Source: Antedon mediterranea (lineage: Eukaryota; Echinodermata; Crinoidea; Comatulida; Antedonidae). Taken from it: a stretch of DNA of 60,000 nt. The stretch spans positions 3,981,001 to 4,041,000 of the forward strand of contig NC_092671.1 in the NCBI RefSeq assembly GCF_964355755.1, in the 5' to 3' direction. The position numbers and the translations under genes were made by a program. Below are positions 37,489 to 50,800 of the stretch, one piece after another (the stretch's first letter is position 1; each line of letters starts with the position of its first letter). The notes beneath the pieces were generated by a model. The model was given only the letters and a program-made list of their open reading frames with translations, was not told the origin of the DNA and searched no databases.

Positions 37489-37691
37489 CTGTTGAAGTTG
37501 TTTGCGTTCATCTCGCAGACGATACAATTGTGTTTGGCTGCTGACGGCTGTTTTGATTGGACGTCGCTGAATTCGTTACACGGAATGTAGTTGGGTATAA
37601 AGTCACTCAGCAGAGCATACAATACCACATCGTCCTCCCCTAGGCACACACCACCCTTGCCTGTCGATAATTGACAAACAGTCCCGCACAT
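37489..37691 (-). CDS. Candidate alternative or leader exon upstream of Wnt6, unrecognised
   Basis: On the Wnt6 strand, 103 bp before the Wnt6 ATG, an open frame starts at an ATG (37691) in a good context (AAACGGATG) and runs 67 codons to CAACAG|GTACAG, a usable donor at 37489. The block is about 47% G+C against about one third around it. The peptide (GGVCLGEDDVVLYALLSDF, then IPNYIPCNEFSDV) looks coding-like but I recognise no family. It has no signal peptide. The donor is phase 2, so it could join Wnt6 exon 2 (35473) in frame. It may equally be a 5' UTR exon, an unrelated small gene, or chance. Confidence 0.3.
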
Positions 37692-37964
37692 CCGTTTTAA
37701 TGATTATTAATTAATTCTTTTCTAGTATTTCTACAACAGTCGCTTCGTCATTTTCTCATGGTTTTTAATCGTTTGTTTATCCGCTGATTATTTAGTGACT
37801 GTTTTTTCAACCTACTCAAAATTCTCACACGTCATTTACAATAATTTACTCACAAAGTTGACTTGGCTTAAGTATATATTACAAAATATAAGTTTTCATA
37901 ATAGTGTAACTCAGTAAACTTTGACCTTTTAAGTTTTGTTTGCGTGGTTCAAGGGCGATAGTTG

Positions 37965-38060
37965 TGACCTGGTTTTGCTTTTCGTTAAACACTATGCCTT
38001 TGTGTCTGAGCACACCACTGCGGCCTCATCAGTAGCGGTAATAGGTTCGATCCCTTGTGG
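37965..38060 (+). mobile_element. tRNA-like (SINE head) fragment
   Basis: GCGGTAATAGGTTCGATCCC at about 38034 contains a good B box (GGTTCGATCCC). The preceding ~60 bp (GAGCACACCACTGCGGCC) could hold a decayed A box. No full cloverleaf was folded. Confidence 0.3.
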
Positions 38061-40334
38061 AATTAAATTGGATTTTTATTAGCCATCGGTTTCCGACAAT
38101 CGTACTTTTTTTCTGTTTGGAATGCTGTCCTTGTTATACGCTTTAATTTATGTCTAAGGATTCCGACATTCGATTTGTTCGACATCTTTGTTGTCAAATA
38201 TAAAGATAATGTGACGTCATCGATGTATTCTTTTAAGTCACATACAAGCCTTATCAATTTAATAAACTCTGTATTTATAATTTATTTAGTCGTCCTGATA
38301 CATGTAACACTGTATTAGAATGGTCATGCCTATGATACTGTGCATATGTAATGTGGAGATACAGGTACAATACATTGAATTTGGTTATTATTATTATGAG
38401 TAAAATATTCTTGTTATTTTCGTATGGACTTTTATCTGTCGTGTTCTCTTACGAAGAATGTAAACAATAATTAACACACATTATTTGAATTAATTCGAGT
38501 GTGATTATTCCAACTACAATGGACCACACCTTAGCTCTGTCATTCGTAAGATATATTGCAAAATTTAAAATAATGCCTCTTTAACTTCTACCAATGAATC
38601 TCCCCTCGTTGCAATGAAGAACGCCCTCAACATAAGACATTACTTTTTGGAGTTAATAGCATGTTGGTAACTATATGTATATATATAAAAATATAGACTA
38701 CTGTAGGCCTTATTAGGCGTATAAGTTCAGTTCTTTTTTTAAGTCAACCCTTGTACAAAAAGTGTTCTCGATCAATACACTATCAGAGACTATTAATTGA
38801 TTGATTCATTCGGCATATAGTTAATGACAAATGTTTTCATACAAATCAACCAATCACATTCACTGTTATAGAAGATCTAACTAAACCAATCGCGAACAAT
38901 TTTTCACAACTTTCCATTTTGTGACAGTCAGTGCGCCCGCTTTGGTTTGAATAAGTTACTTTTAGTTCACCGATACCTTCGACCACCAGAGGGATATTGT
39001 TTTGTAGTTTCCAAAGACATTGTTTCCGGTTTAATGATTCCTTTTCCACTTAAAGTCCAAATTTAGATCAATTCTTTATCCCCTTAAAGCGATGACCTTT
39101 TTCGATAACAGTGTTTTCAACTAAATAAAATCACATTACACCAATTTATAGACATGCCATCGACTGTGATAGCTGACGATTGATTTGCTAACATTTAACC
39201 GTCTGCTGCATATTCTTAATTTGCGCTATGCTTTGTAAATATAAATACATACTATTTCACTAGTTTTAATGAAATTAATTTTAAAGTAAAATTTTCACCC
39301 CCAAAAAAAAGTTTGTCCTTCTTTCTAAAGCCATTTCTTTAAAAATGAAATTCATATGATATTGTAGTTTTTGTTCTACTGTACCATTTAAATTTTAAAT
39401 TCGTAAATTTAAAAATTACTGAGATATTTTCGGGTTGTTTTTTAAAATTTGTATTTATGTAATGTTAATTGCGAATTGCGATTACTTTCCATTGGTTATT
39501 ACGTAACATTGTGTTGACAACATTGAAAATGACACTAATGACTTTTGTTATTTTCTTGTACGATTATAAGAAATAACACTAACAAATAATATTTTTTTAA
39601 CAAAAGAAAGAGGGGAACATTCTTAAGACTTATAAAAGAAAGAAAGAACCCCGTTTAAAATAACAATTTATTTACATTTTGTTAATTTTGTTAATTAAAA
39701 GAAGAATTTATTTTACGAATTCCCATTTATTAATACATTTTTTAAATAGCATAAGCATATAGGTTGAACTTACAATATCAGAATCGCGAAGAAAATAATG
39801 TGAACATATAAATGTGCTCGCATTCCAAACAAGGCTTTGAACTACACCGGTGTGAACTGAAACTAATAACTATTAATAAACATATTAAAATAACATTACA
39901 AGCAACTTTATATCATCTATAAAACAGGTTCCTTTCACAAACAATTAAGATATTTTATTTTTTCCCGAATGCTTTCCTTAACAGCTGTTCGTTCACATTA
40001 ACTTTTAATTATTTATGCCCGTTTACACGACTGATTCTTGCGCGCAACCCTTTTGGCGCGTGTTTTATCTCCTTTATCAGACTATACGTTGAGCGTACTC
40101 CAAAAGAAACATGTAAATTAGTATTTCTTTTCCTGTCTGTACACTAATTCAAGCTTAAAGACTTTAGTGTAATTGCTTTCGTATATGATCCTATTTCCCC
40201 AAATGTAATTATGATCATATCGCTGGAATTATTGTATCCGTTTTCAAGGCGGTTTTAACATTGATACTTATGGCCTATATCATGTACTTTAATTATAGCT
40301 GAAGTAGTTATTCATCACGAAGGGACACACAACT

Positions 40335-40396
40335 ACACGCGCGCGCTTAAAGGCTGATAATAGGATGAGGCTGATTTCCACGCGCGCGTCGTCAAG
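40335..40396. repeat. CG-core pair (44 bp spacing) upstream of Wnt6
   Basis: CACGCGCGCGCTTAAAG at 40335 and CACGCGCGCGTCGTCAAG at 40379, with GGCTGATAATAGGATGAGG between them. Confidence 0.75.
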
Positions 40397-41253
40397 TTCC
40401 GATTGGATTAGCAACGTTTTTAACTTATTGCAGACTATAAATTGTCTGTTCTGTCTTGATATAATGATAGATATTTTGTTTTGATAAATAAATTTAAATT
40501 GGAATTAAAATCTGCAATGCAATATTTACTTAGGGTTAAGCGAAATCCGATAGATTTAGAAGTAGTTACACGAATGATATATTATATTTACTTAAAAAAC
40601 TTCAAGGAATTTGTCTTGCATAATGTTACCTAACTAAAGAACGCGTAAAAGAAGTGATGTTTCTGCATTCATACTCAGTTAGAATATTATTTTTCGTATG
40701 GGAATTTTATTTATTTCCATTTATTTATTTGCTTTATATCTTTGCTATTTAAATTTGTGTTTTACATGCTTGACAGGTTTTTATGTCTCATATTTTAAAG
40801 GGTTATTTTACTTTCCATTTTCATAAAGTGTAGGTCTAAAAGGATGAGTTTGATTCAATGCATCATTCACATGCTGTGTCTTTCTTTGCATGATGGATAC
40901 TCACTTTGACGTTTATCGCTGTTTTATGACGTCATTCGTTGGGACAAGATAGTAATGACGATATAATCATACCAGAACGGAAACTGTAAAAATCATGTAC
41001 CAAACGGAGGGCATCAAATACACTAAATGAAAACATGGTGGAATCGTAAATCGAATAAGTTTATTTACAATTTTTTTCTGTTTCAATTATTTGAGTTCGT
41101 TGTGGTATTGCATTCTTTCTTCTTGAAACAGAAAAAAAATGCTCTTCTTTAGGCCTATTGTTTAAAAAAAATGTTTTCAACACAGCAATAATGTTATAAT
41201 AAAAGATATCTGGAAATTGTTCTCTTGCATCTATATTACACTTATATTAAAAC

Positions 41254-41395
41254 TTAAGCTCTGTCGACACTGTCAAACTAGGTTAACAAAAAAAAATTGT
41301 GATGTGCCCAAATATGGTAGTAAAATGTCCAAATATGGTAGTGATAGGACATCATCGTGTCCATATATGGGCACATAAAGATTGCTTTAGACAGT
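41254..41395. mobile_element. MITE-like copy, AAGCTCTGTCTACACTATC family
   Basis: Begins TTAAGCTCTGTCGACACTGT, then CAAACTAGGTTAAC. The interior has TGTGATGTGCCCAAATATGG and GGACATCATCGTGTCCATAT. It ends near TTGCTTTAGACAG, a degraded right end. Confidence 0.6.
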
Positions 41396-41751
41396 TTTTG
41401 AACATATCATTTCAGATTTTACATTTTAAATCCATATTAGCGTAGGAGTTTTCCATGTTTCTCCCATTTTTACCCCACATACTTACGTTTTATATTCGCA
41501 TATCTTAAGTCTGTTTTAACTGATATGATTATAGAAGCAGCGTCGCTTTTCACTGTACTGTTTCATAAGTTGTCCGATATTAAATGATATACGTGATCAA
41601 CAACGCAAAATCCAAATATAATAAAGATGAATACGTGGTTTTATAAATCATACACAAACGATTTCGCAGCAGGGTTATGATGGAACCTACAGATAACCTA
41701 AGATACTGCATTTTATCCATTCATTATGTCACACGATTAGACGCGATAATG

Positions 41752-41850
41752 TACGCGCGCGTTTAAATGTTAACGAGAATTACTCGGTGTTCGTACGCGC
41801 GCCTTCAACTGTTGATTATTATAACTCGTCATTTAAACGCGCGCGTTAAC
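41752..41850. repeat. CG-core array (3 copies, 42 bp spacing)
   Basis: Cores begin at 41752 (TACGCGCGCGTTTAAATG), 41794 (TACGCGCGCCTTCAACT) and 41836 (AACGCGCGCGTTAAC). Both intervals are 42 bp. It lies in the interval between Wnt6 and Wnt10. Confidence 0.85.
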
Positions 41851-43344
41851 TTTTATTATGTGTGAAGTTACGAGTACTTAAAACAAACAATAGGCCTAAT
41901 AAAAAGAAAATGACACATAAAGATACCGTACCTAAATGATAAATTTAAAAATAAAATAATGCAAAAAAATGTTATTATTTCTATTTCTCTACTAAACGTT
42001 TAATGGAATTGACATTTGATAAGATCGTCTGAATTATAAATTCTATGTAGAAATATTGTGGTCGCGTACGGTATCATTTCAACCTTTTCACATTGCGTAT
42101 TAGGCTAATCTTGCTGATTCGTCATTTAAATTAATAAGTTCGTTTAACTTGGCGTGGCTGTCATCATCGAAAACTATTTCAGGTTGAAAGAACACGGCCA
42201 GAGAGCAATTTTCACTATTACAAACTTGATTGTAAATCTCCCTATTATTAAAACGGCTGCCTAAACACTGATCAGGCCATTACTACAGTTCCACATGATG
42301 CAACAACATCCTTTCATCTGTATTAAATTCAACATTCTTTTTAAATCAATCTCACGGTGGGAGTGTTGGCTAAATGTAACAAGTTCAAGTATTGTGCAAA
42401 ATTGAATGTGACGTGTCGTTACTTGAAGTATGCGCCGCATGTTGCTGGTGTGAGGTTGTTATATTCTTGGCCTTTTCCGACGATATTTCTGTCCCGTTGT
42501 ACCCTCTGGCTTAATTCTCAACTGTATCATTTTAACCCATTACTTTTATACATTCTTCTAACAAATTATTGGCTACCCGTGTCACAGATACAATAACGCA
42601 ATAACGTTATAAATTACCGGTATATAAACATTGATATACTTAGATATAATCATATTTAGTTGAGCGTTTCTTAATAGATTGAAGACAAGCTTTCTGATTG
42701 GTTGAATGTTTGTATTAAATAAGCGTGTATTAACTTTTAACGAATCACTGTTGAGGTTGTATCAAGCGTTTTTCACATTTAGTGCAGACTATAAAACATA
42801 AGCATTATAAGAGACACAGCTGAATTTGTTTTGTATATAATACAATATTTGTTTTCCATAATTAATTCAAGTTTGTGTTATCAGTTGCTAGTTGATGCAG
42901 ACATGACATTTTTCACAATTTGTAACCTAAGTACCGATAGCCCGCTGTGTATCTTATTCGATTTGCCTGTTTATCTGGTAAATGGTGGTTGATGCCAAAT
43001 GCCCGTCGTTACCTTATGAGAACCACCAGGCTAATACTTGTAGCAATTTTTAACCATCGCCATCACACACGTTTTGTCCGGCGGCGATTTCGTCAAGTAT
43101 ACATAAAAACCGCCGATAAGCACTATAAACCACCGAAATCATCATAGTAAACGTGACGTTGAGAGCGTGCAAAGTACGAATATTGTGATTTCTTGTTAAC
43201 TTAGTAAGGTTAGCTTCAATTTCATCAAGACATGATTAAATTGTAATTAGATCAGGAATTATATCAGACAATAAAAGCTCAACATTCCATATTTTAAACA
43301 TAACTTTAAAGACATTTGATATAAGGTTGAAATGTAAAAATAAT

Positions 43345-43915
43345 AAATGTGTCCTCTATCGATGGTCCTATGTTTTGTATTCATGTTAAAGTTAAATGTG
43401 TTCTCCCAACAGTATTGCATGTTTTGTTAAAGTTTTAGATGTTTCTTCTCTGCGGTGCTATTGTATCCATGTTACATTTTTTAATGTTTCTTCTCAACAG
43501 TATTCATGTTTTGTGTCCTCTCATCCGTGTTCCTTTTTTTGTACCCAGGTTAAAGTTTTAAATGTGTCCTCTCGAGCCAATGAGTTCATGTTTGTTAAAG
43601 TTTAAATTTTGTGTCCTCTTAATGATCCTCGGGTTATTTTTTGTTACAAGTTTTAAATGTATCCTCTCAACAGTATTCATGTTTTGTGTCCTCTCATCCG
43701 TGTTCCTATTTTTGTATCCAGGTTAAAATTTTAAATGTGTCCTCTCAATGATTTCATGTTTGTTAAAGTTTTAAATGTGTCCTCTTAATGATCCTTATGT
43801 TATTTTGTTAAAGTTTTAAATGTGTCCTCCCAACGGTATTCGAGTTTTGTGTCCTCTCATCCGTATTCCTATATTTTTGTGTCCATGCAAATAGTTTAAA
43901 ATGTGTCCTTTCATA
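43345..43915. repeat. Minisatellite with ~170-bp higher-order period
   Basis: Built from AAAGTTTTAAATGTGTCCTC-type units alternating with TATTCATGTTTTGTG and CCTCTCATCCGTGTTCC. The block from the AACAG/GTATTC word to the CATCCGT word recurs near 43495, 43668 and 43832, so the higher-order period is about 165-175 bp. Confidence 0.8.
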
Positions 43916-45070
43916 TTCATCGAAGTTAAGTTTTAGGAGATAGATTGATTACATAATGTTTTGTCCGTACTATCGTAACTTTATTTCAGTTAAAAGAATT
44001 GAATGTAACACAAAGACACAAAAATAAAAACAGAAAGAATAATAAATAATAAAAATAAAAACAAAATCTATCAATTATTTTTCCTTCAAAAGCCTTTGTT
44101 CTTTTTATTAAACTAATACGGTATACTTTTAATATGCTTATACTTTCTTAATATAATAAAATTTAAAAAATGAGAATTAATGTAATGCATTACTTTAGTA
44201 TTCAAAGAAAAAAATTAATCGAAGATTTTCCTTTATTTACATATATGTTAAGAAGACTGTGGATTATAATTTGATTCCATTTCGATGATTAGTATTGATT
44301 TTTTGTTTTGCTGTATCACTGATAAAATGGAATTTTGCCAAATTTATGTAAACAAAAATATACATTGGAATATAATTTCCCAGAAAAGAGGTAATTAAAC
44401 GAGTTTAACACCGATAATTGGAATTAAGATAAGATTGCTCCATAAATACATAGGTCACTTTTGTTTCATTTCACCAGTAAATCACATGAGAATTACATCG
44501 TATTCTCCGAATTCCTACATTAAAATGAGCAGTCACGCCTGCGCGCCAACTTTTTCGCAGACGATAAACTACGTCATCATGCAGCAGACTTTTTAGATCT
44601 GCCGTATGATCGCCATTGTCCTTCATTAGGTTTTAATAAAGATTTACTTAATTAATACCGACACCTTGTATTAATTGACTCAATCCATAGCATTTTTACA
44701 CTTCCTGATCAGTTAACACTTAGACACGCACATACCAACCATTAATGAAACAAATATTAGGCCTAGCCCGTGGTATTGTTTTCTTTGATCAAGCTATGGG
44801 AAAGCTAGAGGTACGGACCCTTGACTTCACCTTATGTGAGCTTTTCCTGAGGGTTAAGTACGAAGAATGATCAGATTACTGTATTCATACTTAGTTGTTT
44901 TAATAAGCATGGCGTGAACATAAGTAGCAACTTTAAAATGGAAATAATTGTTACAATGTTGGAATGACGATAAGAAACGAAAACAAGAAAGAAAAATAAA
45001 TAAACACACACTGCAACATTGATAACTTTGTATTTGATTGTGTTTGATAACAATTAAGGAAACAAAAAAC

Positions 45071-45299
45071 AAATAACCTTAATTATTATTACAGTAATAC
45101 CTAAGTTAGTTTACAAACATTCAGCGAAATAATATTATTTTGTTTAATGAAGTGTTCAAGAACTGTTTTTACAAAATGTAAAAAAATAACCTTAATTATT
45201 ATTACAGTAATACCTAAGTTAGTTTACAAACATTCAGCGAAATAATATTATTTTGTTTAATGAAGTGTTCAAGAACTGTTTTTACAAAATGTAAAAAAA
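45071..45299. repeat. Perfect 113-bp tandem duplication
   Basis: The 113-bp unit beginning AAATAACCTTAATTATTATT appears twice head-to-tail with no mismatch that I can see; the second copy ends at about 45299 in an A run. It is either a very recent event or an assembly artefact. Confidence 0.9.
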
Positions 45300-47179
45300 C
45301 GCGTTTATATAATTAACAAAAGTATTTTTTAAAGAATTAATTACTCCAAAACGTTTGCACTTGAACATAATTACCAAAATGTATAAGAAAATAAGTCAAC
45401 TTTAACTTTGTTGATTGTCAACAATAGAGGAAAAATTACTAAAGAACGGCGTAAAGGTACGTGCAGTTTTTAACAAAATCAATGCTCAATACGCCTATAT
45501 TAATGTTTGACCAAAAAGTGGTTAGAACGAAGGCTGCTCAATTGTACGTCATAATATTATCTTCTTGATAACCAAAAAGTTATTAACGCATAAATAAATG
45601 CCTACACATCATTGTAAACTCATCTGTTTTTTAAGTTCTATGCGTCATCATGTTTTTATTACGTCATTCTGAGAAATATCCTTGTAAATTAGGCCTATAA
45701 GAACAGAGTTAATGAAATAGACATTGTTGAATGTTTTATTTTATTCGTTCAAAATGTGTGTGGTTTTTAAATTTACCAGACCGAATTAGCGGTGTCATTG
45801 ATAGGCCTACATCGACCCATTTTAGTTCCCTTGAAGTATGTTTACAAGAATTCTTAAATAGTTTGTCTAAGAAAAGATGCTCTCTGTACGTTATGATATA
45901 TCCATAAATGTAACACATTACAAGAGTACACTAGTCCTCATTTTCACGATAACTTAGACCTATGAAATTTGTCTTAATGTACACTGTTTTTCATTATATT
46001 TATAACAATTATAATAACTTAAATCTTGAATTATGGTATTGCTAGTAAACTGTTCTATTATTTTGCATGTTCTAAAAACTCTGACAGTACTTTTTTTCTT
46101 TTCTATTATAAACAGTATCAGTTTTCTCCAGACTCAAATTTTTTTTTTTCAACCTCAAAAAGTCCTTTCTACAGTTTTTCTTACTGTTATTCCAGTATCA
46201 CTTTGTTTTTTTTTATCACTTTTATTTTTCTTTTTTACTTTCGGTGAATATAGCCAGAGTTTGCACAAATCTGCGATCATCTTTTGTCAAAGTGTAAGCC
46301 TAACATGTAACCACGTTTTTAATAGTCAGCTTCATGTAGTAAGGGAATGTGCTTTAACTTGGGCGGTGTTCTGCAAAACTAGTGCACTACGTATGTTTGT
46401 TTGTACTACGATTAATGACAGTGTTTACTAGATAATTGTATCTACTTGTGATTTCTTCACCTGTTCAATAAAAACCATAAATCACTCGTCTAAGATAATT
46501 ACGTTTATCTTACCTCTACGATCCAATAGCCCTACTTTTACTAAACCAAATTCTTGGGTCTTTAATAATAATAATTTCTCTTTTTAAACAATGAAATAAA
46601 TGACTTTCATCAAATTTTCAAACTTGTTTGCTGCCTTAATTAATGTAGGCCTAAATAATTTCCTAATTATTTTTTTTAAATCTAATTTCTTATTCTAAAC
46701 AATGTAATAAACACATTGAGTAATTCTAGCTGTTGAAAACGGTGAGTAAAATTTTTGGCTTTTAATATAAACTTTTCATTACTGTACTGAATCATGTTCC
46801 TAATTACTTTTTCACTAAGCTACGGAATTTAAAGTACCACGCAAGTTGCTGGAACTTCTTTCGAATAATATCATTTTCCTGTGCATTTAAAAAATCATTA
46901 GTGGCATTAATAATTGTGTAATAATTTCGTGACTGAACTGGTTTTTCAAAACATTTGAAAGCATTTTTCATAATTAAATACCGTCGGTGAAATGCTAGGG
47001 GTTTAGAATCGTCGAACGGAAATAGCGTTTTGTATTTACCGTCGGGCCTACTGAGTTATTGAATCAAATGGCATTAACCCCCATGAGCTGATAAACTGAA
47101 ACGTTAATATTTTTTAAAATGACTGATAATGGTTTAGGTCAAGCGAGCTAGTACTGGTTACTAAATGGAATCTGTTCCG

Positions 47180-47260
47180 ACTCGACGGGTAGCTCAGTGG
47201 GATTCATGCCGAAACTTCAATCTCATAGGTGGTTAAACCAACGTAGTTGCACCGTGTCAA
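47180..47260 (+). mobile_element. tRNA A-box-like fragment upstream of Wnt10
   Basis: GGGTAGCTCAGTGGGATTC at 47187 is a good tRNA D-arm/A-box match, but the expected B box 35-40 bp later is poor (GGTGGTTAAACC). It is likely a decayed SINE head or tRNA pseudogene. Confidence 0.3.
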
Positions 47261-47867
47261 TTTGTTGCTTTTTAACCGATACAAAATGAGATACACGGAA
47301 CCTTCATTTGCCAGATGAAAACGTGATAAAACTGCCAATCATATCTTTTATTGTTACGGAGGAACAGCAAGGACCAATACACTGAATTTCAAGCGAGAGC
47401 CGTTTGCCGGCATTGCGACGATTTTATTCATTAATATTAGTTATAAATCGGCATGTTCTATCTGGAAATGATGCAATTATTTTGTCGGTTCGCTAGACGA
47501 CTGTGAGTTACCGCAAAGTGTGTTTTAAGTTTTTTTTCTTTTGTTGATGATTTGCTGAAACTTGTTTAAAATCCCGGCTTCTGTAATACGCATGTCATTC
47601 TCGATACAGAGTTTACATTGAAAAGTCCGAATTGAAAATCGTAATTTTGGAAAGTATAGGCCTAACAAAAGAAAATTGAAACAGTTCCAACGATTGGATT
47701 ATTGCTTTTGTTTGTCTTTGAGCGACATCTAAGCTAGGAAATTTAATCTTACATAACTTGAACAAAACTACTAGTGTCCAATACTGGTAGAGTAATGTTT
47801 GTCTGTGATAGTGGCAGTTAGTCCACGACTTACAACACCTATACCTTGATTTGACGATTTAATCAGA

Positions 47868-50800
47868 ATGCTGTTTGCTAAGTTGGGACTGTTGATGACC
47901 ATGCTAATTGTTGTGGATGGGTAAGTATACCAATTTAGTTTTGTTGCGGTTACATTAGGCCTAGTAGGTAACAGTGCTAATATACCGATAAGCTGTATTG
48001 GTTACTTGTTGTAGAAAGAAACAAGGTAAATATTAGTATTATGTAGTTAAAGTTTAGTAGTTTAGTTTCCTTTGGGGCCAGGGAGCCCAGTTTAGTGGAA
48101 TTGCATTGATTATCGTTTTAATCTGGTGCAGGAAAGTAGGTGACATCATGTGTTCAATCTATGATTCTAAGAGAACGAGAGAACTATTGTTATTGTAATT
48201 ACTCTTAAACAAATGATGTTTAACGATAAATGTAAATGAATTGTAAGCTAGAAAAACAAATGATACTGACACGGGTAGGCCTAAATGTTTCAAGCATCTT
48301 GTGAGCATGTAATCAAGAGGATCAAAAATTCTACCAGACATGTGATACATTGGGGCTAGTGTTTTACCGTAGTAGGCTAGTGGTTATGTTTACTCGTATG
48401 TGTTTCATTCGGTATTACAGTAACTTAATTGTGTAACAGACCGTATATTATACGTATATAGCATTAATGTTTCCTACTGTCCAGTCCTGTTTTTACAACG
48501 ATAGCTTTTATGGTAGTTTTAGCCTCCAACATTAGGCCTAATAAAACAACAATCGATTGAGGTACTCAATCATGAATCCTAATCCTGGATCATTAATGTG
48601 GTAGATGTACATCATCAGGGTGAATTAACAGATTGAAATGCGTGAAAGAATATGCAATATTTTAAATAGAGACTCATATATTAATTTATATTTACATTTT
48701 TCTGGTACTTGATGAAGAAGATTTACGATAGATTGCCATGTTTAGTTAATTCGCCTATGTAGGATAACATCTGAGGGATTATTTCTTAAGGTGAATGAAC
48801 GCTGGTCATCTTAGATTGATAAGGTCGTTCGATTTTTTTTTCTCCTAATTCCAATACAGGGTTGGGAACGACGTACGATCAAGGGGATCTGGTACGTACA
48901 CTCCTTCAAAGAAAAGTCAGACGATTTGTCGGAGTTATCCTGCGCTTACCAAGAAACAAATGATGCTTTGTCGAAGACACCCAGATATTGCAGCGGAGGC
49001 AATTGAAGGCATCCAAAAGGGTATATCCGCTTGTCAGAACCAAATGAGAAACAGACGATGGAATTGTTCTGAACTTCAAACAAAAAATGGAAATCCTTAT
49101 ACGCATCCAATTATGAGACAATGTAAGTAACGAAATGGTATCGATACATATTGATTAATAATTAATAGCATAATATCGATACTATATTATTGGATAGAGT
49201 ATTAGATACACGTATTTATACTATATATCGATAGTCTATCGATAAATAAAAAAACATTCAAACTTGATGCTGCATAAGCAAATATCCCAAAAATACCTGT
49301 ACATTATAAGTATACTTTATTCGATAGTATCGATACATCCGATACTATCTATACATTACCGATACTTTAATATAGAGAACTGTATTGATACTATCCTATA
49401 TTATAGATACATGTATCGTTAGATCCGATATTTTATTGTTTAGTTTTACAGTAAAAAAAAGTTGGGTATATCACGTGCCAATCACAAAAACAAAACCAAT
49501 ACACTCTATCACTGAGCGTTTGTTTTTGAACGGGTAACCTGTGCTATACACGTAAAATACAAGGTGCGCCAGGCACCATTACACACACATGTGCGCGCAG
49601 AATAACGACTTTTCGAAATTAAAATTCTCATTATTACACGTTTACATACATACAATTATTATAACGTACATAACGCCGGCAATGTGTCAGCATATTGGCT
49701 CATCAGTTTCTTTAATCTATAAGCATCAACTTATCTGTTAACACGCATTCATCATTCATAAACCACAAGTAAGTAGTACACATCGTTGATAAACAAAAAT
49801 AGACTAGCTTAGTCAACAAAAATACTATAAATTATCGTGTCTTTATATAAAATAAATGTATTCACTCCATATTTAATGAATCATCATTTTAGTGCATCCT
49901 TAACAGGACACCAATGTATTAGTGAATGAAAATAAGGTAATTTTGGTTCGGAAATGTAGGCCTATTTTCTAACGATGGTGTGTAGTTCACACAAAGTTAT
50001 AATCCAGGTTATTTGAAACCGTTCGAGTTCACACACAAATTTAATCCAAAATATCCGTCTTTCCATGTCTCATCATATTGCTACAGTAATTTCCATTACA
50101 GCACAAACATTTAAATCATTTGACTTTGTTATGACTGAACACGGGACCTAATATTTATCAGGCTTAGTAATCCATAGTACGTACCACTTTATTTGTCATT
50201 GCCATTTTATCTGTCTTTAAAGATCCTAATTTTCAAGTTTTGAGGAATCCAAATCGAATGTGAATCTTTCATATAAGAGTATATATTACGTTTATTTTAC
50301 AATACTTGTTACTTTAGGCTATATTATGCAAAAGCTGCTCCATAATCTTTTCTTTATATCTTAGCCTATCTCTTCTAATACACTTATAATAATATTATAT
50401 ATATTGATATAATTATAAATAAAAAACTTATTTGACCTCCATCCACACTTATGTTACTTTTAATCTAATTTATAATTAATCTATGTTTTATTAGAATGTA
50501 CAACTTTATTTGATGTGTGTGGAAAATGTCATAAAACAAACAAAAAACCAATCATATCATCAAAAACATGATACAATAATTACGGACGTTTAAAAATGGT
50601 ATAATCTAAAATATTATATCTTATAATTATGCAATCTAGATGGACTTTTTTCATCTGAGATGGACTTTCTTTATATGTACTTATATGAATTGATGACAAG
50701 TTGGGAGCAGAGATGCTAGTAGAAAACCCCAGTTCCTTATCGATTTATACAAAACTAATGAAACTAAAGTTAATATGAACTCAATCATAAGGTGTATATT

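Larger units (their letters stand above)
37386..47867. other. Shared upstream interval between divergent Wnt6 and Wnt10
   Basis: No recognised gene. It contains the candidate Wnt6 leader exon (37489-37691), CG-core arrays at 40335 and 41752, one MITE copy, a minisatellite (43345-43915), a perfect tandem duplication (45071-45299) and a moderately G+C-rich block at about 42925-43150 without recognised coding content. Because both genes start at its edges, it is where shared upstream control sequence would be expected. Confidence 0.5.

Noticed and set aside
38846-39049. 67-codon minus-strand open frame with mixed, protein-like composition
   Set aside because: It is somewhat protein-like but has no motif I recognise, no clear splice sites and no raised G+C. 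It is too weak to annotate.
46033-46431. 132-codon open frame, plus strand
   Set aside because: The translation is dominated by Phe/Leu from T-rich low-complexity DNA, shows no family motif and no splice context. It is most likely chance.
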